A stretch of 31,143 nucleotides of DNA. Origin: DASZMJ01 sp035551935 (GTDB taxonomy: Bacteria > Planctomycetota > Planctomycetia > Isosphaerales > Isosphaeraceae). Where the stretch lies: NCBI GenBank assembly GCA_035551935.1, contig DASZMJ010000533.1:1-31143 (forward strand), read 5' to 3'. Below, one piece after another: positions 24,936 to 31,143 of the stretch (within the stretch, counting starts at the first letter, position 1; every line of letters begins with the position of its first letter). Made by a program: the position numbers and the translations under genes. The notes under the pieces are model-generated. The model was not told where the DNA came from, did not search any database, and saw nothing but the letters and a program-made list of their open reading frames with translations.

Positions 24936-25697
24936 TTATTCGGCCGTCGGCGTCAGACCGGATCGGGCGGTCGATCCCTCCAAAGATCTCAGCTCGGCGA
25001 GGAGGGCGTCGATGTCGGCGAACGGGCGATCGCCGACGTGGACCCAGCGGACGCGGCCGTCGCGGCCGACGAGGAACGTCCCGTGCACGGGCTCGCCGTC
25101 CTCGGGGGCTGCGCCCGGGGCCGGTCGCCAGGCCCCGTAGGCGAGCGCGACGGCGTGGTCGGGGTCGCTGAGCAGAGGCAGCTCGATCGCGCCGAACGCC
25201 CGCTGGCGTGCTCGAGAGTCGCCGGGGCGGTCGCCGCTGACGGCGACGATCGTCGCGCCGTGTGCGCGGAACCGGGGGCTGGCCACGTCCATCTCGACGA
25301 GATGGTTGACGCAGGCGATTCAGGTGAATCCCAGGGTGAAGACGACCACGACCGGCCCCTTCCGCGTCGCCTCGGCCAGGCTCCACGACCTCCCCGAGGC
25401 GTCAACCCGCACGAACGGCGGGGCGGGCCGGCCGAGCAGCGGGTGCTCCTGGCTCGCGACCCGGGCGACCGTTCGATTGTCGTCGCCAGCCTCGGGGCGC
25501 GGTTGGCGCTCCAGGAGGGAGCGCATCAGGTCGACCTGGACGACCCCCCGGGCATGGCCCGCCTCGTCGACCCGCGAACGGTGCGGGAAGCCGCCCCCGT
25601 GGGGCGGGGGCCGTCGCCCGCCGAGCCGGACCGCGACCCAGGCCGCGCTCGCGAGGATGACGGCGACGAGCGCGGCCGCTTGGGGGTGTTTCCTCAT
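24936..25697 (-). CDS. Membrane-anchored redoxin with in-frame TGA, candidate selenoprotein
   Basis: Reading from the ATG at 25697 to the TAA at 24936, one frame gives 253 residues with a single TGA (25320-25322) at codon 126. Both sides are clearly one protein: a membrane anchor (about residues 8-24), LLGRPAPPF and VVVVFTLGFT before it; IACVNHLVEMD, IVAVSGDRPGDSRARQ, LLSDPDHAVALAYGAW and HGTFLVGRDGRVRWVHVGD after it. This is the AhpC/TSA-thioredoxin fold. The TGA falls where the peroxidatic or first thiol belongs, giving U-I-A-C in place of CxxC, with C129 as partner. A stem-loop with SECIS geometry follows at once. The alternative is a TGC/TGT-to-TGA nonsense change or a read error. It lies 19 nt after a lipoprotein gene. 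Confidence 0.75.
25282..25319 (-). promoter_or_regulatory. Candidate bacterial SECIS stem-loop after the TGA
   Basis: Three bases after the TGA, GCC-U-GCGU-CAA-CCATCTC pairs with GAGATGG-ACGT-GGC around a 3-nt apical loop GTC: 14 pairs (one G-U) and two small 5' bulges. The loop G is 22 nt from the TGA. Bacterial SECIS elements usually carry a G early in the apical loop at about 16-37 nt. The inner 7-bp stem is perfect. Confidence 0.55.
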
Positions 25698-25716
25698 CGT
25701 CTCGTACCCATTGGTA

Positions 25717-26055
25717 TTACTTGAAGTAGGGCTTCGACTCCCGGAGCGCATAGCCGCGCTTCTCCGCCCCGGCCCAGTCGCCGGCGCGTGCGTCCTTCAC
25801 GACCTCCCGAAGCTCCCCGTAGGCCGCGTCGGAGAGCTCCCCCGAGGCGTGGCGGTCGTCGATGCGCTTGGCATCCAGCTCGACCTGCTTGGCGTCCTTC
25901 AGGGCGACGGCCGAGAGCAGCGCCTCGAGCTCCTGCCGGTTCTTCAGCTCCCTCGGCGACGGCTCGCCGCCGCAGCCGGGGAGTAGGATGGACATGGCGA
26001 TGATCCATTGCAAGTGTGTTCGAATAGCAGGTTGTAGATCAGTAGGCGTCCGCAC
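25717..26055 (-). CDS. Small lipoprotein downstream of the pseudopilin gene
   Basis: The 112-residue protein has a hydrophobic segment and lipobox LLPGC followed by GG, then a soluble helical domain rich in charged residues (LKNRQELEALLSAVALKDAK). The start is taken as a GTG at 26055 because GGAGGTGAT, nearly a full anti-Shine-Dalgarno match, lies just before it inside the end of the pseudopilin gene. A shorter form could start at the ATG at 25995. Overlap with the upstream gene by 17 nt implies coupled translation. Function is unknown; a small lipoprotein after a DUF1559 gene is a recurrent planctomycete pair. Confidence 0.7.
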   Translation of the reverse strand: MRTPTDLQPAIRTHLQWIIAMSILLPGCGGEPSPRELKNRQELEALLSAVALKDAKQVELDAKRIDDRHASGELSDAAYGELREVVKDARAGDWAGAEKRGYALRESKPYFK

Positions 26056-27055
26056 TGATCACCTCCCGGTTCGATCGGCTGCACAGGGCGGCCCAGGTGG
26101 CGAGGTTGATCGACTCCTTGATGAACTTGACCGAGCCGTCGCCGAAGAGGACGTCGGCCCCGCCGGGATGCATCGCGTACATCTCGTCGGTGTGGCCGAG
26201 CGGGCTGTTCGGCGGGTGGATGACGACCGGGTTCTCGTACAACGATGGGCCGCTGTGGGCGGCGAGGTAGGCGTTGCCGTAGTCGTAGTTCACTCCCAGC
26301 CCCCCCGTGCCGGCGCTGGCGAACTGATTGTAGGCGAAGTGGGCCGAGTTGGGGATGATGCCCGGCCAGACGGCGTCCGAGAGGTACGGCGTCCGCTCGC
26401 CGGCGAAGACCGTGTTGGTCAGGCCGTCGGTGACCTGCGCGAACCTGATCCGGCTGTTGCGATACAACACCCCATTGCAGCCCTGGACCGGGTTGTCGTA
26501 ATCGACGGTCGGCGGCATACCCGAGTCGTTCCAGCCCACGTTGTAGACGTAGTTGGCCCGCGCGAAGGTCGGGTTCGGCACGGCCATCGGCTGCATCTTG
26601 GCGTCGACGAGCGTGACCGTCTCGGCGGGGTTGTTCGCCGACGGGCAGTTGAAGACGCTGAGGACCGTCAGGGTCGCCGTCGTGTTGTCCGGAACCCAGG
26701 TCGGCAGGCCGAAGTTGATGGCGTCGTAGAGCGGGTGCTGCTCCACGTCCGACAGCAGCAAGGCCAGCCAGCCCCATCCCGGCCCCCAATCGCCCGAGAC
26801 CTGATCCTGCATCCCGACACCCGGCGCGCTCATGTAGCCCGAGACGACGCAGCCGCTCCGCCCCTCGTAATTGTGGATGGCCAGGCCGATCTGCTTCAGG
26901 TTGTTGGCGCACTGCGCCCGCCGCGCCGCCTCGCGGGCCTGCTGCACCGCGGGCAGGAGCAGGGCGATCAACACGCCGATGACCGCGATGACCACCAGGA
27001 GCTCGATCAGCGTGAACCCCCGTCGACCTCCCTCGGCCGGTTCGTGGACGTTCAT
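26039..27055 (-). CDS. DUF1559 type II secretion-like pseudopilin (H-x9-DG)
   Basis: The 338-residue protein starts at an ATG with a strong GGAGGTG upstream. The prepilin cleavage/methylation motif is RRGFTLIELLVVIAVIGVLI (about residues 11-30), followed by LLPAVQQAREAARRAQCANNLKQIG, the usual planctomycete continuation. The C-terminal box is MHPGGADVLFGDGSV (His then DG), and the end is REVISADAY, also typical. Such proteins are numerous in planctomycetes and form pseudopilus-like or surface structures. Conserved cysteines in the lectin-like body could form disulfides. Confidence 0.92.
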   Translation of the reverse strand: MNVHEPAEGGRRGFTLIELLVVIAVIGVLIALLLPAVQQAREAARRAQCANNLKQIGLAIHNYEGRSGCVVSGYMSAPGVGMQDQVSGDWGPGWGWLALLLSDVEQHPLYDAINFGLPTWVPDNTTATLTVLSVFNCPSANNPAETVTLVDAKMQPMAVPNPTFARANYVYNVGWNDSGMPPTVDYDNPVQGCNGVLYRNSRIRFAQVTDGLTNTVFAGERTPYLSDAVWPGIIPNSAHFAYNQFASAGTGGLGVNYDYGNAYLAAHSGPSLYENPVVIHPPNSPLGHTDEMYAMHPGGADVLFGDGSVKFIKESINLATWAALCSRSNREVISADAY

Positions 27056-27107
27056 CCGGGACACCTCCTTGGCCTGAATTTGGAGTCTCAAATCCTGGAC
27101 GCAGAGC

Positions 27108-27136
27108 ATCCTACCGAGAAGACATGGAAATGCAAA
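27108..27136 (-). promoter_or_regulatory. Promoter of the pseudopilin operon
   Basis: On the minus strand TTTGCA (27131-27136), 17 nt, then TAGGAT (27108-27113), the same -10 as the higBA promoter. Upstream (27137-27180) is unusually AT-rich for this genome and could be an UP element. The leader is about 50 nt. Confidence 0.55.
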
Positions 27137-27208
27137 GGAAAAATTTTGAGAGACCAAAAATACTAACGAAGTCTTCCAAGATCCGGCGTTCGGACGGTCT
27201 CAAGCCGC

Positions 27209-28021
27209 TCAGGAATGCGGTTCGGTGGTGAGGGCGGGGGCGGGTTCCGGCGGCATGGGGACGGCCGGGCGATCGGGGATGGGGAGATCTTCGGCGGTCG
27301 CGGGGCCGTTGTCCGCGGGAACGGTCGGAGGCGCGGGCGTCGCGGCAGGGGCCGTGGCCGGGGTGGCGGGGGCGTGGAGGTCGTCGGGGGGCAGCGGCAC
27401 GTCCTCGTCGCCGGTCAGGACCGGCGGGCCGACCGGCTGGCCGGCGTGGCGTCGGGCGCGGACGTAGCGGTACAACAGCCCGATCGCCAGGGCCACCGCG
27501 GCGATCAGCACCAGGTATTGCTTCAAGGTCTGGAGGCCCGCCTCGATCCAGTGCGCGAACCAGTAGCCCAGGCCGAACATCAGGAGCGTGCTGAGGCTCG
27601 CGGCGCAGAGGTCAGTCAGGAAGAGCTTGAGCGCCGGCAATCGCAGGATGCCGGCGGTCAGGTACGCGGCGGTGCGGAAGCCGACGGCGAACCGGCCGAG
27701 GATCAGGATTTTCACCCCGTGCCGATGAAAATACCCCTTGATCTGGGCCTCGCGCGCCTTCGTCAGGAACTTCCGCGTCAGGCGGAACGACAGCACCTTC
27801 TCGCCGTAGAAGTAGCCGAGGAAGTACACGACGAAGTCGCCGGCCAGCACGCCCCCCAGGCACGCCCCCAGCGCGAGCGCCGGGTTCATCTTGTCGTGCT
27901 TCGACAGGATCGCCGCCCCGACGATCGGCGCCTCCTCCGGCACGGGCAGGCCGAGCCCCCCCAGCACCAGGAGCAGGACGATCCCGAGGTAGCCGAACTG
28001 TCCGAGGAGCCGATCCGCCAC
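27209..28021 (-). CDS. DedA-family membrane protein with Pro/Ala-rich tail
   Basis: The 270-residue protein is taken from a GTG at 28021, 5 nt after GAGG. The DedA (SNARE-associated) core includes LGGLGLPVPEEAPIVGAAIL, GDFVVYFLGYFYG, and the family-typical GRFAVGFRTAAYLTAGILRL, with about five membrane segments. DedA proteins are linked to lipid scrambling and membrane homeostasis. From about residue 205 a tail of Pro, Ala and Thr extends some 65 residues, unusual for the family and probably disordered. The upstream open frame crosses the palindrome at 28038-28124 and is not coding. Confidence 0.85.
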   Translation of the reverse strand: MADRLLGQFGYLGIVLLLVLGGLGLPVPEEAPIVGAAILSKHDKMNPALALGACLGGVLAGDFVVYFLGYFYGEKVLSFRLTRKFLTKAREAQIKGYFHRHGVKILILGRFAVGFRTAAYLTAGILRLPALKLFLTDLCAASLSTLLMFGLGYWFAHWIEAGLQTLKQYLVLIAAVALAIGLLYRYVRARRHAGQPVGPPVLTGDEDVPLPPDDLHAPATPATAPAATPAPPTVPADNGPATAEDLPIPDRPAVPMPPEPAPALTTEPHS

Positions 28022-28037
28022 GTCCTCTTCCCAACCA

Positions 28038-28124
28038 GAAAAGTGCGGAGTGCGGAGTGCGGAGTGCGGAGTCAGGATGGCGAAGCGCGCTCCCTCACTC
28101 AGCACTCCGCACTCCGCACTTTTC
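28038..28124. repeat. Palindrome family D, GAAAAGTGCGGAGTGC arms
   Basis: Arms of 28 nt (28038-28065 and 28097-28124) pair with one mismatch. The left side also holds an internal tandem GCGGAGT. It lies between the DedA and rhodanese genes. Single-arm relatives occur at 13777, 18173 and 29127. Confidence 0.85.
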
Positions 28125-28206
28125 GCCCGCAGGGCGGGATGACCCCCGGCGATTCTAGCAGCCTCGCGGCCGCGCCGACAGGCGAAGCGGGGCGGGTCGG
28201 CGCCGG

Positions 28207-29070
28207 CTACGACTCGGCCGGCAGGTCGGGGCGGTGGCCCCACTCGTTCCAGGAGCCGTCGTAGTTGGTCAACGTCGGGAAGCCGAGCCGGTGGAGGTGG
28301 AACAGCGCGACCGTGGCGGCGACGCCGCCGTTGCAGTAGGCGATCACCGGCCGGTCGGGGGTCACTCCGCGGTCGGCCACGCGCCGGCCGATCTCGTCGA
28401 GGGGCAGGAAGCCCCCGTCGGCGTCGAAGAAGAGCTCGCGGGGGACGTTGACCGCGCCGGGGATGTGCCCGCCGCGCGGCCCTCGGCGGCGCGCGCCGGT
28501 GTACTGGCCGGGGTCGCGAGCGTCGAGCAACTGCGTGTCGGCCCGGCCCAGCCCGGACAGGACCTCGGCGGCCGTCGCGCGCCACGAAGGCCGGGGACGC
28601 GGTTGGAAGACGCGGGGCTCGACCGAGACCGGCCCCGGCACGACCGGCCGGCCCTCCTCGACCCAGCGATTCATGCCGCCGTCGAGCACGGAGACCCTAT
28701 CGTGGCCGTAATAGGTGAGCGCCCACCAGAGCCGCGTCGCGAACTGGCCCCCCATGTGGTCGACGGCCACGACCCTCGTCGTGTCGCCGATGCCTCGTTC
28801 GCCCATCGCCGCGGCGAACCGCTCCGGGCCGGCGACCTGGGCCGGCACCGGGTCATCCGGGTCGACGATGTCGCGCGTCCAGTCGACGAAGACCGCCCCC
28901 GGGATGTGCCCGGCCAGGTACTCCTCGGGCGCCCCGCGATAGGTCGCCTCCTCGATCCCGGGCGCGACGGGCCGGGTCGTCGCATACCCCCGGATGTCGA
29001 CGACGCGGAGGTCGGGGTCGTCCAGGTGCCCCGCCAGCCAATCGGTCGTCACGAGCGGGTCGTCGGCCAT
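28207..29070 (-). CDS. Two-domain rhodanese-type sulfurtransferase
   Basis: The 287-residue protein has two rhodanese domains. The first (about 5-135) has the loop VDHMGGQFATR without Cys, as in normal thiosulfate/mercaptopyruvate sulfurtransferases. The second (about 155-285) carries the active Cys in AYCNGGVAAT. It transfers sulfane sulfur from thiosulfate or 3-mercaptopyruvate to an acceptor thiol or cyanide. The loop C-N-G-G-V-A-A does not let me choose between the two donors. No signal peptide is seen, so it is cytoplasmic. The ATG at 29070 has G-rich sequence upstream. Confidence 0.88.
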   Translation of the reverse strand: MADDPLVTTDWLAGHLDDPDLRVVDIRGYATTRPVAPGIEEATYRGAPEEYLAGHIPGAVFVDWTRDIVDPDDPVPAQVAGPERFAAAMGERGIGDTTRVVAVDHMGGQFATRLWWALTYYGHDRVSVLDGGMNRWVEEGRPVVPGPVSVEPRVFQPRPRPSWRATAAEVLSGLGRADTQLLDARDPGQYTGARRRGPRGGHIPGAVNVPRELFFDADGGFLPLDEIGRRVADRGVTPDRPVIAYCNGGVAATVALFHLHRLGFPTLTNYDGSWNEWGHRPDLPAES

Positions 29071-29126
29071 CGCGCCAGCCCCCTTGGGTCTGCGTCCGGA
29101 AGGCCCTATGATAGCGACCCGACACG

Positions 29127-29208
29127 AAACGTGCTGAGTCCGTAGGGCAGGGCTTGCCCTGCCTCCTCCGCCTCGGTACGGCCGAGGCAGGGCAAGCCCT
29201 GCCCTACG
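29127..29208. repeat. Long palindrome family B plus family D fragment
   Basis: Perfect 25-nt arms (29141-29165 and 29184-29208), starting CGTAGGGCAGGGCTTGCCCT, flank an 18-nt loop; each arm is itself nearly palindromic. Directly before it, AAACGTGCTGAGTC (29127-29140) is a piece of family D. A second B arm begins at 31119. Confidence 0.9.
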
Positions 29209-29264
29209 AAGACGAGGACTTCCGACTCAACACTCGTTCCTCGGCACTCTTCGGGACTTTTTCC

Positions 29265-30266
29265 ATGAGAGCGATCGTCTTCGAGCGGTTCGGCGAGCCG
29301 GCCGAGGTCTTGCAGGTGCGCGAGGTGCCGACCCCGGAGCCGGGGCCGGGGCAGGTGCGGGTGAAGATGATCGCCAGCCCGGTCAACCCGTCGGAACTGC
29401 TCGTCGTCCGGGGCCGTTACGGCGTCCTGCCGAGGCTGCCGGCCACGCCGGGGTTCGAGGGGGTGGGCGTCGTCGACAAGGCCGGGCCGGGCTTGCTGGG
29501 CAAGCTCACCGTGGGCAAGCGGGTGACGGTCCTCAATCCCGACGGCGGCAACTGGGCCGACTTCGCGGTCATCCCCTGGCGGCAGGCCCGGCCGGTCCCG
29601 GGCGACCTGCCCGATGCGCAGGTGGCATCGTTCTTCGTGAACCCGGCGACGGTCCTGGCGATGGTCCGACACATCCTGCGCGTGCCGCAAGGGGCCTGGC
29701 TGCTCCAGTCGGCGGCGGGCTCGGAGCTGGGCAAGATGATCATCCGCCTGGGCAAGCACGACGGCATCAAGACGATCAACGTCGTCCGACGCCGCGAGGC
29801 GATGGCCGAACTCCAGAAGATGGGCGGAGATGCGGTGATCTGCTCGGCCGACGGCCCGGTCGACGAGCAGGTGCTGAAGCGGACCGGCGGCGAGGGGGTG
29901 CATTACGCCCTCGACCCCGTCGGTGGCGCGACGGGCACCCAGGTCTTCAATTCCCTGGCCACCGACGCCCGGATGATCGTCTACGGCACGCTCTCGCAGG
30001 AGCCGATGACCATCGACCCCCGGCGGATGATCGCGGGCAAGCGGGTCGTCGAGGGGTTCTGGCTCGGCCATTGGATGCGTGGGCGGAGCATCCCGGCCGC
30101 CTTGCTCCTCTTCCGCCAGATCGCCGCCCTGATCCGCGCCGGCGTGCTGGCCACCGACACCGGGCCGACCTTCCCGCTGTCGGCGGTGGTCGAGGCCGCC
30201 CGGCTGGCCGAGACGCCGGGGCGGCCGGGAAAGGTCTTGCTGACGATGGGCCCGGCGTCGCCGTAA
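29265..30266 (+). CDS. Zinc-free MDR-family enoyl/quinone reductase (MECR/ETR-like)
   Basis: The 333-residue NADPH-dependent enzyme shows MVNPSE-type block ASPVNPSELLVVRGRYGVLP, GFEGVGVVDKAG, and the nucleotide-binding segment WLLQSAAGSELGKMIIRLGK followed by INVVRRREAM. It lacks the Cys/His set for structural zinc. The spacing and motifs are closest to 2-enoyl thioester reductases such as MECR, but the quinone oxidoreductase subgroup cannot be excluded. It starts at the first ATG after the palindrome and ends 40 nt before a terminator, so it is a single-gene unit. Confidence 0.85.
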   Translation: MRAIVFERFGEPAEVLQVREVPTPEPGPGQVRVKMIASPVNPSELLVVRGRYGVLPRLPATPGFEGVGVVDKAGPGLLGKLTVGKRVTVLNPDGGNWADFAVIPWRQARPVPGDLPDAQVASFFVNPATVLAMVRHILRVPQGAWLLQSAAGSELGKMIIRLGKHDGIKTINVVRRREAMAELQKMGGDAVICSADGPVDEQVLKRTGGEGVHYALDPVGGATGTQVFNSLATDARMIVYGTLSQEPMTIDPRRMIAGKRVVEGFWLGHWMRGRSIPAALLLFRQIAALIRAGVLATDTGPTFPLSAVVEAARLAETPGRPGKVLLTMGPASP

Positions 30267-30305
30267 CTGCCACGCCGGCCGCCGTTTATCGGGGAGGAGG
30301 CCCGA

Positions 30306-30340
30306 TCTTCGGCCGGATCGAAGGTTTTTCTCCTTTTTTT
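30306..30340 (+). terminator. Intrinsic terminator of the MDR gene
   Basis: CTTCG (30307-30311) and CGAAG (30319-30323) form a short stem with a 7-nt loop, followed by TTTTTCTCCTTTTTTT. The stem is short but the T run is strong. Confidence 0.6.
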
Positions 30341-30364
30341 GTTCCCCGGGGCGGGGTTGGGTTA

Positions 30365-30370
30365 TACAAT
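30365..30370 (+). promoter_or_regulatory. Candidate -10 box TACAAT of the orphan gene
   Basis: The box lies soon after the terminator of the previous gene. A weak TTCCCC (30342-30347) is 17 nt upstream. It would give a leader of about 360 nt before the ATG at 30736. Confidence 0.4.
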
Positions 30371-30735
30371 ACGGGTCGTGAGGCATCGGGATCGTGGCCC
30401 AGGATCGGGCCCGATCCTCGTCCGGCGGTTCGGCGACGCCTCGACAGTCGTCGCACGGACCGTCCGCGAGCCGCGCCGTCCCACCCTCGACTCCCCCCCA
30501 CCGCGCCGTCGCCCGCGACGGCCGGTCGAGTTGCCGGCGCCCTGCGGGCGGCCTACGATGCCGACGGGCGGTCGGGCCAACCGGAATCCTTCGGCCCGAT
30601 CCCCCCGACGATGGCCTCGCGATTTCGGCGAGCACCGTAGCACAAACCACCGACACAAAGACCCGGACGCGGCGGCCGGGCAAGGCGGCCTCGCCCGCCG
30701 GCCGCCGACCGCGCCGGGCGGGGAATGAATCCACG
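30371..30735 (+). other. Region without a supported gene before the small orphan gene
   Basis: Open frames exist on both strands but their translations are Arg/Pro/Ser-rich and look like GC-rich noise. A long leader or a small RNA is possible. I see no defined structure. Confidence 0.35.
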
Positions 30736-31035
30736 ATGAGCATGAATGAATCCACCGGCGCCCAGGATTGGCGCGCGGTGGCCTGCCTGGCCCCCGGCGG
30801 CGAGCGCCTGCTCTGCGTCGGCGGCACCTCGGCCCAGGTCCGCGCCGCCTACACCGGCGCCTGGGGCGAAGTGATCCGCGACGAGGACCGGCCGACCGTC
30901 CGCGCCATCTCGTTGCAGCGCTGGTCCGGCCAGGTCTGGTCCGGCCAGTGGGAGCACCAGACGTATCTCGCCGTCCCGACCACCCGCGGCGGCAAGGCCG
31001 GCGCCACCGAGGCCGGCGAGCCCATTCCATCCTGA
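30736..31035 (+). CDS. Small conserved-looking protein of unknown function
   Basis: I do not recognise this 99-residue protein. It has no signal peptide or membrane helix. The sequence is compact and globular: DWRAVACLAPGGERLLCVGG, then YTGAWGEVIRDEDRPTVRAI and LQRWSGQVWSGQWEHQTYLA, with several Trp. Two ATGs (30736, 30742) are possible; no strong ribosome site precedes either. A clear terminator follows 45 nt after the stop, which supports a real transcript. The C-terminal 15 residues are probably flexible. Confidence 0.65.
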   Translation: MSMNESTGAQDWRAVACLAPGGERLLCVGGTSAQVRAAYTGAWGEVIRDEDRPTVRAISLQRWSGQVWSGQWEHQTYLAVPTTRGGKAGATEAGEPIPS

Positions 31036-31079
31036 TCGGCTTTCGGTTCGGTTCGACCCTCCGTCCGATCTTCGACCTC

Positions 31080-31108
31080 ACCCCCGGCCCGACCGGGGGT
31101 TCTTTTTT
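31080..31108 (+). terminator. Intrinsic terminator
   Basis: ACCCCCGG (31080-31087) pairs with CCGGGGGT (31093-31100) across a 5-nt loop and is followed by TCTTTTTT. This is a textbook terminator for the orphan gene. Confidence 0.9.
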
Positions 31109-31118
31109 GGAATGCCTG

Positions 31119-31143
31119 TCGGGCAGGGCTCGCCCTGCCTCCT
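31119..31143. repeat. Palindrome family B, truncated by the window end
   Basis: GTCGGGCAGGGCTCGCCCTG and what follows match the left arm at 29142-29167 with two differences. The right arm would lie beyond the window. Confidence 0.75.

Noticed and set aside
28038..28124. CRISPR-like tandem GCGGAGT units
   Set aside because: The units are short, without spacers, and form one arm of an inverted repeat.
28207..29070. Loss of the catalytic Cys in the first rhodanese domain
   Set aside because: An inactive first domain is normal in two-domain sulfurtransferases; the second keeps its Cys.
30394..31035. A 213-residue frame from a GTG at 30394
   Set aside because: The first 114 residues are low-complexity Arg/Pro/Ser without structure; only the part from 30736 looks like protein.

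Overview
The window is GC-rich (third codon positions mostly G or C) and reads as chromosomal DNA of a planctomycete, probably Isosphaeraceae-like. The evidence is a DUF1559 pseudopilin with an H-x9-DG box, a PEP-CTERM protein, a large secreted protein with the planctomycete extracellular motif (LE-x-R-x-LLS), a tandem DUF4159 protein, and many palindromic repeats between genes. I see no rRNA, tRNA, CRISPR array or transposase. The assignment comes from gene content, not from a search.

Layout. 1-2035: a MarR regulator and a 4Fe-4S/SCP2 protein, each preceded by the same inverted-repeat operator at the same distance from its start. 2103-4287: a large Gly-rich surface protein whose best start is out of frame with its body across a 7-nt repeat. 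4748-8348: a hybrid histidine kinase (DUF4118, four PAS, GAF, HisKA, HATPase, REC) with a one-base frameshift before the receiver. 8491-8988: a second MarR. 9113-12964: a phosphonate module, with a DUF5690 membrane protein divergent from phnZ, an FAD oxidoreductase and phnX joined by ATGA overlaps. 13025-13759: a Tat-exported PIG-L deacetylase. 14181-14618: a small secreted protein. 14765-15535: a HigBA toxin-antitoxin pair with two visible operators. 15656-16459: a Gp37/Gp68 protein. 16910-18166: an M19 dipeptidase. 18404-20722: a toroid/DUF4159 protein. 20767-21215: a HicBA pair. 21226-23600: a 2-hydroxyacid dehydrogenase and a LarA-like protein. 23770-24594: a PEP-CTERM protein with a long leader. 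24936-27055: a pseudopilin, a lipoprotein and a redoxin interrupted by one in-frame TGA. 27209-31035: a DedA protein, a rhodanese, an MDR reductase and a small orphan gene.

Main observations. (1) The redoxin TGA sits exactly where a thiol of a CxxC-type active site belongs (U-I-A-C) and is followed at once by a stem-loop with bacterial SECIS geometry, so it is a candidate membrane-anchored selenoprotein. (2) The phosphonate operon encodes a PhnZ homologue with its known active-site residues, a TIGR03364-type FAD enzyme and PhnX, without PhnW or PhnY; the divergent DUF5690 protein is a candidate transporter. (3) The surface protein may be phase variable through a heptanucleotide repeat. (4) Several families of long palindromic repeats occupy gene ends; some share CGTAGGG/CCCTACG termini, and one supplies the stop codons of two convergent genes.
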